This document shows positions 53,362-54,673 of a DNA stretch of 54,673 bases, piece by piece. A program made the translations under genes and the position numbers. The stretch is from the NCBI GenBank assembly GCA_945888535.1, contig CAMDAN010000004.1, positions 1 through 54,673 on the forward strand, in the 5' to 3' direction. The DNA is from Bordetella parapertussis (GTDB taxonomy: Bacteria > Pseudomonadota > Gammaproteobacteria > Burkholderiales > Burkholderiaceae_C). Position 1 is the stretch's first letter. Each line of letters starts with the position of its first letter. Under the pieces are notes generated by a model. That model was not told the origin of the DNA, made no database searches, and saw only the letters and a list, made by a program, of their open reading frames with translations.

Positions 53362-54316
53362 ACGAAAGCAAACCATCGAGCGCACTTGGATAGCGCAGTC
53401 GCAGGCCGAGTTCTTTTTTCATTCTTTGGTTCACCAACCTGCGTGACTCGCTCATAAAGCTCAGTTGCATTGCAGACACTTCCTTTTTGAGTTCTTCTCT
53501 TGTCATGCGTGTGGGTCTAGGCATGCCATACAGGTCGGCAGCGGCGTCCAAATAATTACCCATTGTCATATCCGTATCGTCATTGATGTTGTAGCTGCGT
53601 TGGGATTTTCCACGCCACAAAGCCAAGCCACAGGCCCGCGCCAAATCATCTGCATGGATATGATTGGTGTAAACGTCTTCATCTTCACGCAAGACGGGTG
53701 CGCCTTTTTGCAAACGCGCCAGAGGTGTTCCACCTTCCCGGTCATTGGCATAAATCCCCGGCACCCGAAGCACACTGGCTCTCATGCCTGCGGATCGCCC
53801 AAAAAAACGGGCCGTTGCCTCCGCATGGGCTCTTCGGTGCGCTCGGAGTGTGGTCGGATCAATGGCTGCTGACTCGGTAACCCATGCCCCTTTGCAGTCG
53901 CCATAAACACCGCTGGTAGACGCATAAACCAAGGCCTTAGGCGGTGCGCGCAAACGTGTGGCCTGCGTAAAGGCGACTAAACGTCCATCCGACTTCCCCT
54001 CTGGATCGGGAGGAGCCAGATACAAAACACGCTGGGCCATTCCCGCTATTCGCCGCAGTTGCGCCCCCTGGTCTAAGTTACCTGATAAAGCAAGGATTCC
54101 CACTGAGCGCAAGAGCGGTACACGTTGGGCACTGGACGTCAAAGCCAGGACGCGAACCCGTGGGGCAAGCAGTCGCGCCACGCGAAGACCGACATCGCCG
54201 CAACCGACAATGAGCACTCGGCTTCTACGAAACCGAGAAGGCAGCGCACCTAAAGGAGATTGGATTGAAGGCAAAATGTGTTCTTGTAAAAAAACAATGG
54301 CCCCAAGGATACCCAT
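53354..54316 (-). CDS. NAD(P)-dependent epimerase/dehydratase-like protein
   Basis: This is an SDR-type (extended) protein of 320 residues if it starts at ATG 54314-54316. The Rossmann motif RVLIVGCGDVGLRVARLLA is near residue 33. The active-site part has ALVYASTSGVYGDCKGAW (TSGVYG matches the Tyr-containing motif), followed by VLRVPGIYANDREGG and HIHADDLARA. It resembles the YeeZ/SDR_a-like proteins of Burkholderiales. The start is uncertain, since only five bases separate it from the divergent start at 54322 and no Shine-Dalgarno is visible. Function unknown. Confidence 0.7.
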   Translation of the reverse strand: MGILGAIVFLQEHILPSIQSPLGALPSRFRRSRVLIVGCGDVGLRVARLLAPRVRVLALTSSAQRVPLLRSVGILALSGNLDQGAQLRRIAGMAQRVLYLAPPDPEGKSDGRLVAFTQATRLRAPPKALVYASTSGVYGDCKGAWVTESAAIDPTTLRAHRRAHAEATARFFGRSAGMRASVLRVPGIYANDREGGTPLARLQKGAPVLREDEDVYTNHIHADDLARACGLALWRGKSQRSYNINDDTDMTMGNYLDAAADLYGMPRPTRMTREELKKEVSAMQLSFMSESRRLVNQRMKKELGLRLRYPSALDGLLSSK

Positions 54317-54321
54317 AAAAA

Positions 54322-54673
54322 ATGACCAGCAGCGCAACCGCTTTTTCCATCTCCATAGAACCCAGCAAGGTGGGCTTTTCTTGCCCTTCCGTTGAGACCA
54401 TTTTGGCAGCAGGTATCCGACAAGGCGTCGGGCTGCCCTATGGCTGCAAAGATGGCGCATGCGGCTCATGTAAATGCAAGATGACTTCAGGTACGGTCAC
54501 ACACGCGAACTTTCAACGCAAAGCCTTAAGCGAAGAGGAAGAAGCCAATCAGTTTGTTCTAACCTGCTGCGCCACCCCCCACAGCGATATCGTTTTGGAG
54601 TCCCGCCAAGTCACTCAGCTGGGCGCACTGCCGATTAAAAAAATGCCAACCCGCGTAAGTAGCTTGGTAAAAA
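54322..54673 (+). CDS. N-terminal part of a ferredoxin-NAD(P)H reductase (CDP-6-deoxyglucoseen-reductase-like)
   Basis: The frame starts at ATG 54322 and runs off the window after 117 codons. It contains a plant-type [2Fe-2S] domain: Cys 42, 47 and 50 in GCKDGACGSCKCKMTSG, and a later Cys at 82 or 83 (VLTCCATP). Domain order with the ferredoxin first matches CDP-4-keto-6-deoxy-D-glucose-3-dehydrase reductase-like proteins, annotated next to this epimerase-like gene in several Burkholderiales. The remainder (FAD and NAD domains) is outside the window. It is divergent from the gene at 53354 with only five bases between start codons. Confidence 0.8.
   Translation, partial: MTSSATAFSISIEPSKVGFSCPSVETILAAGIRQGVGLPYGCKDGACGSCKCKMTSGTVTHANFQRKALSEEEEANQFVLTCCATPHSDIVLESRQVTQLGALPIKKMPTRVSSLVK

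Overview
The window looks like a chromosomal segment of a betaproteobacterium, most likely Burkholderiales and probably Comamonadaceae. This is judged from the moderate base composition, the gene families, and the arrangement of phenylacetate, branched-chain-type ABC transporter and sarcosine oxidase genes. No insertion sequences, phage genes, rRNA genes or CRISPR arrays were seen. One tRNA gene, tRNA-Leu(CAA), is present.

Layout. (1) 1-14,760 is mostly housekeeping: a DUF4143 ATPase, prmB and a yheS-like ABC-F gene joined by two ATGA overlaps; an lldD-type hydroxy-acid dehydrogenase; dinB; a dienoyl-CoA-isomerase-like crotonase; queF and yaaA; valS; a TusA-like protein; a NUDIX hydrolase; cysM; and two small exported proteins. 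(2) 14,851-15,004 is tRNA-Leu with a terminator. (3) 15,070-33,344 is an approximately 18-kb, 18-gene leftward unit for uptake and aerobic CoA-dependent degradation of phenylacetate: livHMG, a hemerythrin-livF fusion, paaGHIKJ, livK, a second crotonase, paaABCDE, paaZ and paaY. Its probable control region at 32,969-33,344 contains an 11-bp-arm inverted repeat and a small divergent ORF. (4) 33,345-37,756 holds an IclR regulator, PaaX, a Tat-exported amidase with its own terminator and a LuxR-type regulator. (5) 38,254-47,475 is a rightward unit for methylated-amine breakdown: a non-pyrrolysine MttB-family methyltransferase, a dimethylglycine-dehydrogenase-like flavoprotein and the four sarcosine oxidase subunits soxBDAG. 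(6) 47,542-54,673 carries a two-gene RND efflux system, a glycine-zipper envelope protein, a PAP2 phosphatase, a nucleotide-sugar-epimerase-like protein and the start of a ferredoxin-type reductase.

How the genes work together. Phenylacetate, perhaps partly released from amides by the exported amidase, would be imported by the ABC system and activated by PaaK. It would then be epoxidised by PaaABC(D)E using O2, isomerised by PaaG, ring-opened by PaaZ and beta-oxidised by the crotonase, PaaH and PaaJ. PaaI and PaaY would act as rescue or proofreading enzymes. PaaX and the IclR protein are the obvious candidate regulators. In region 5 a quaternary amine such as glycine betaine would plausibly be demethylated stepwise to glycine.

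The most unusual items are the hemerythrin-like di-iron domain fused in frame to the LivF ATPase of the phenylacetate operon, the MttB homologue that lacks any adjacent corrinoid protein, the methylglutaconyl-CoA-hydratase-like crotonase standing where PaaF is expected, the insertion in DinB, and the intact palindrome in the paa control region.
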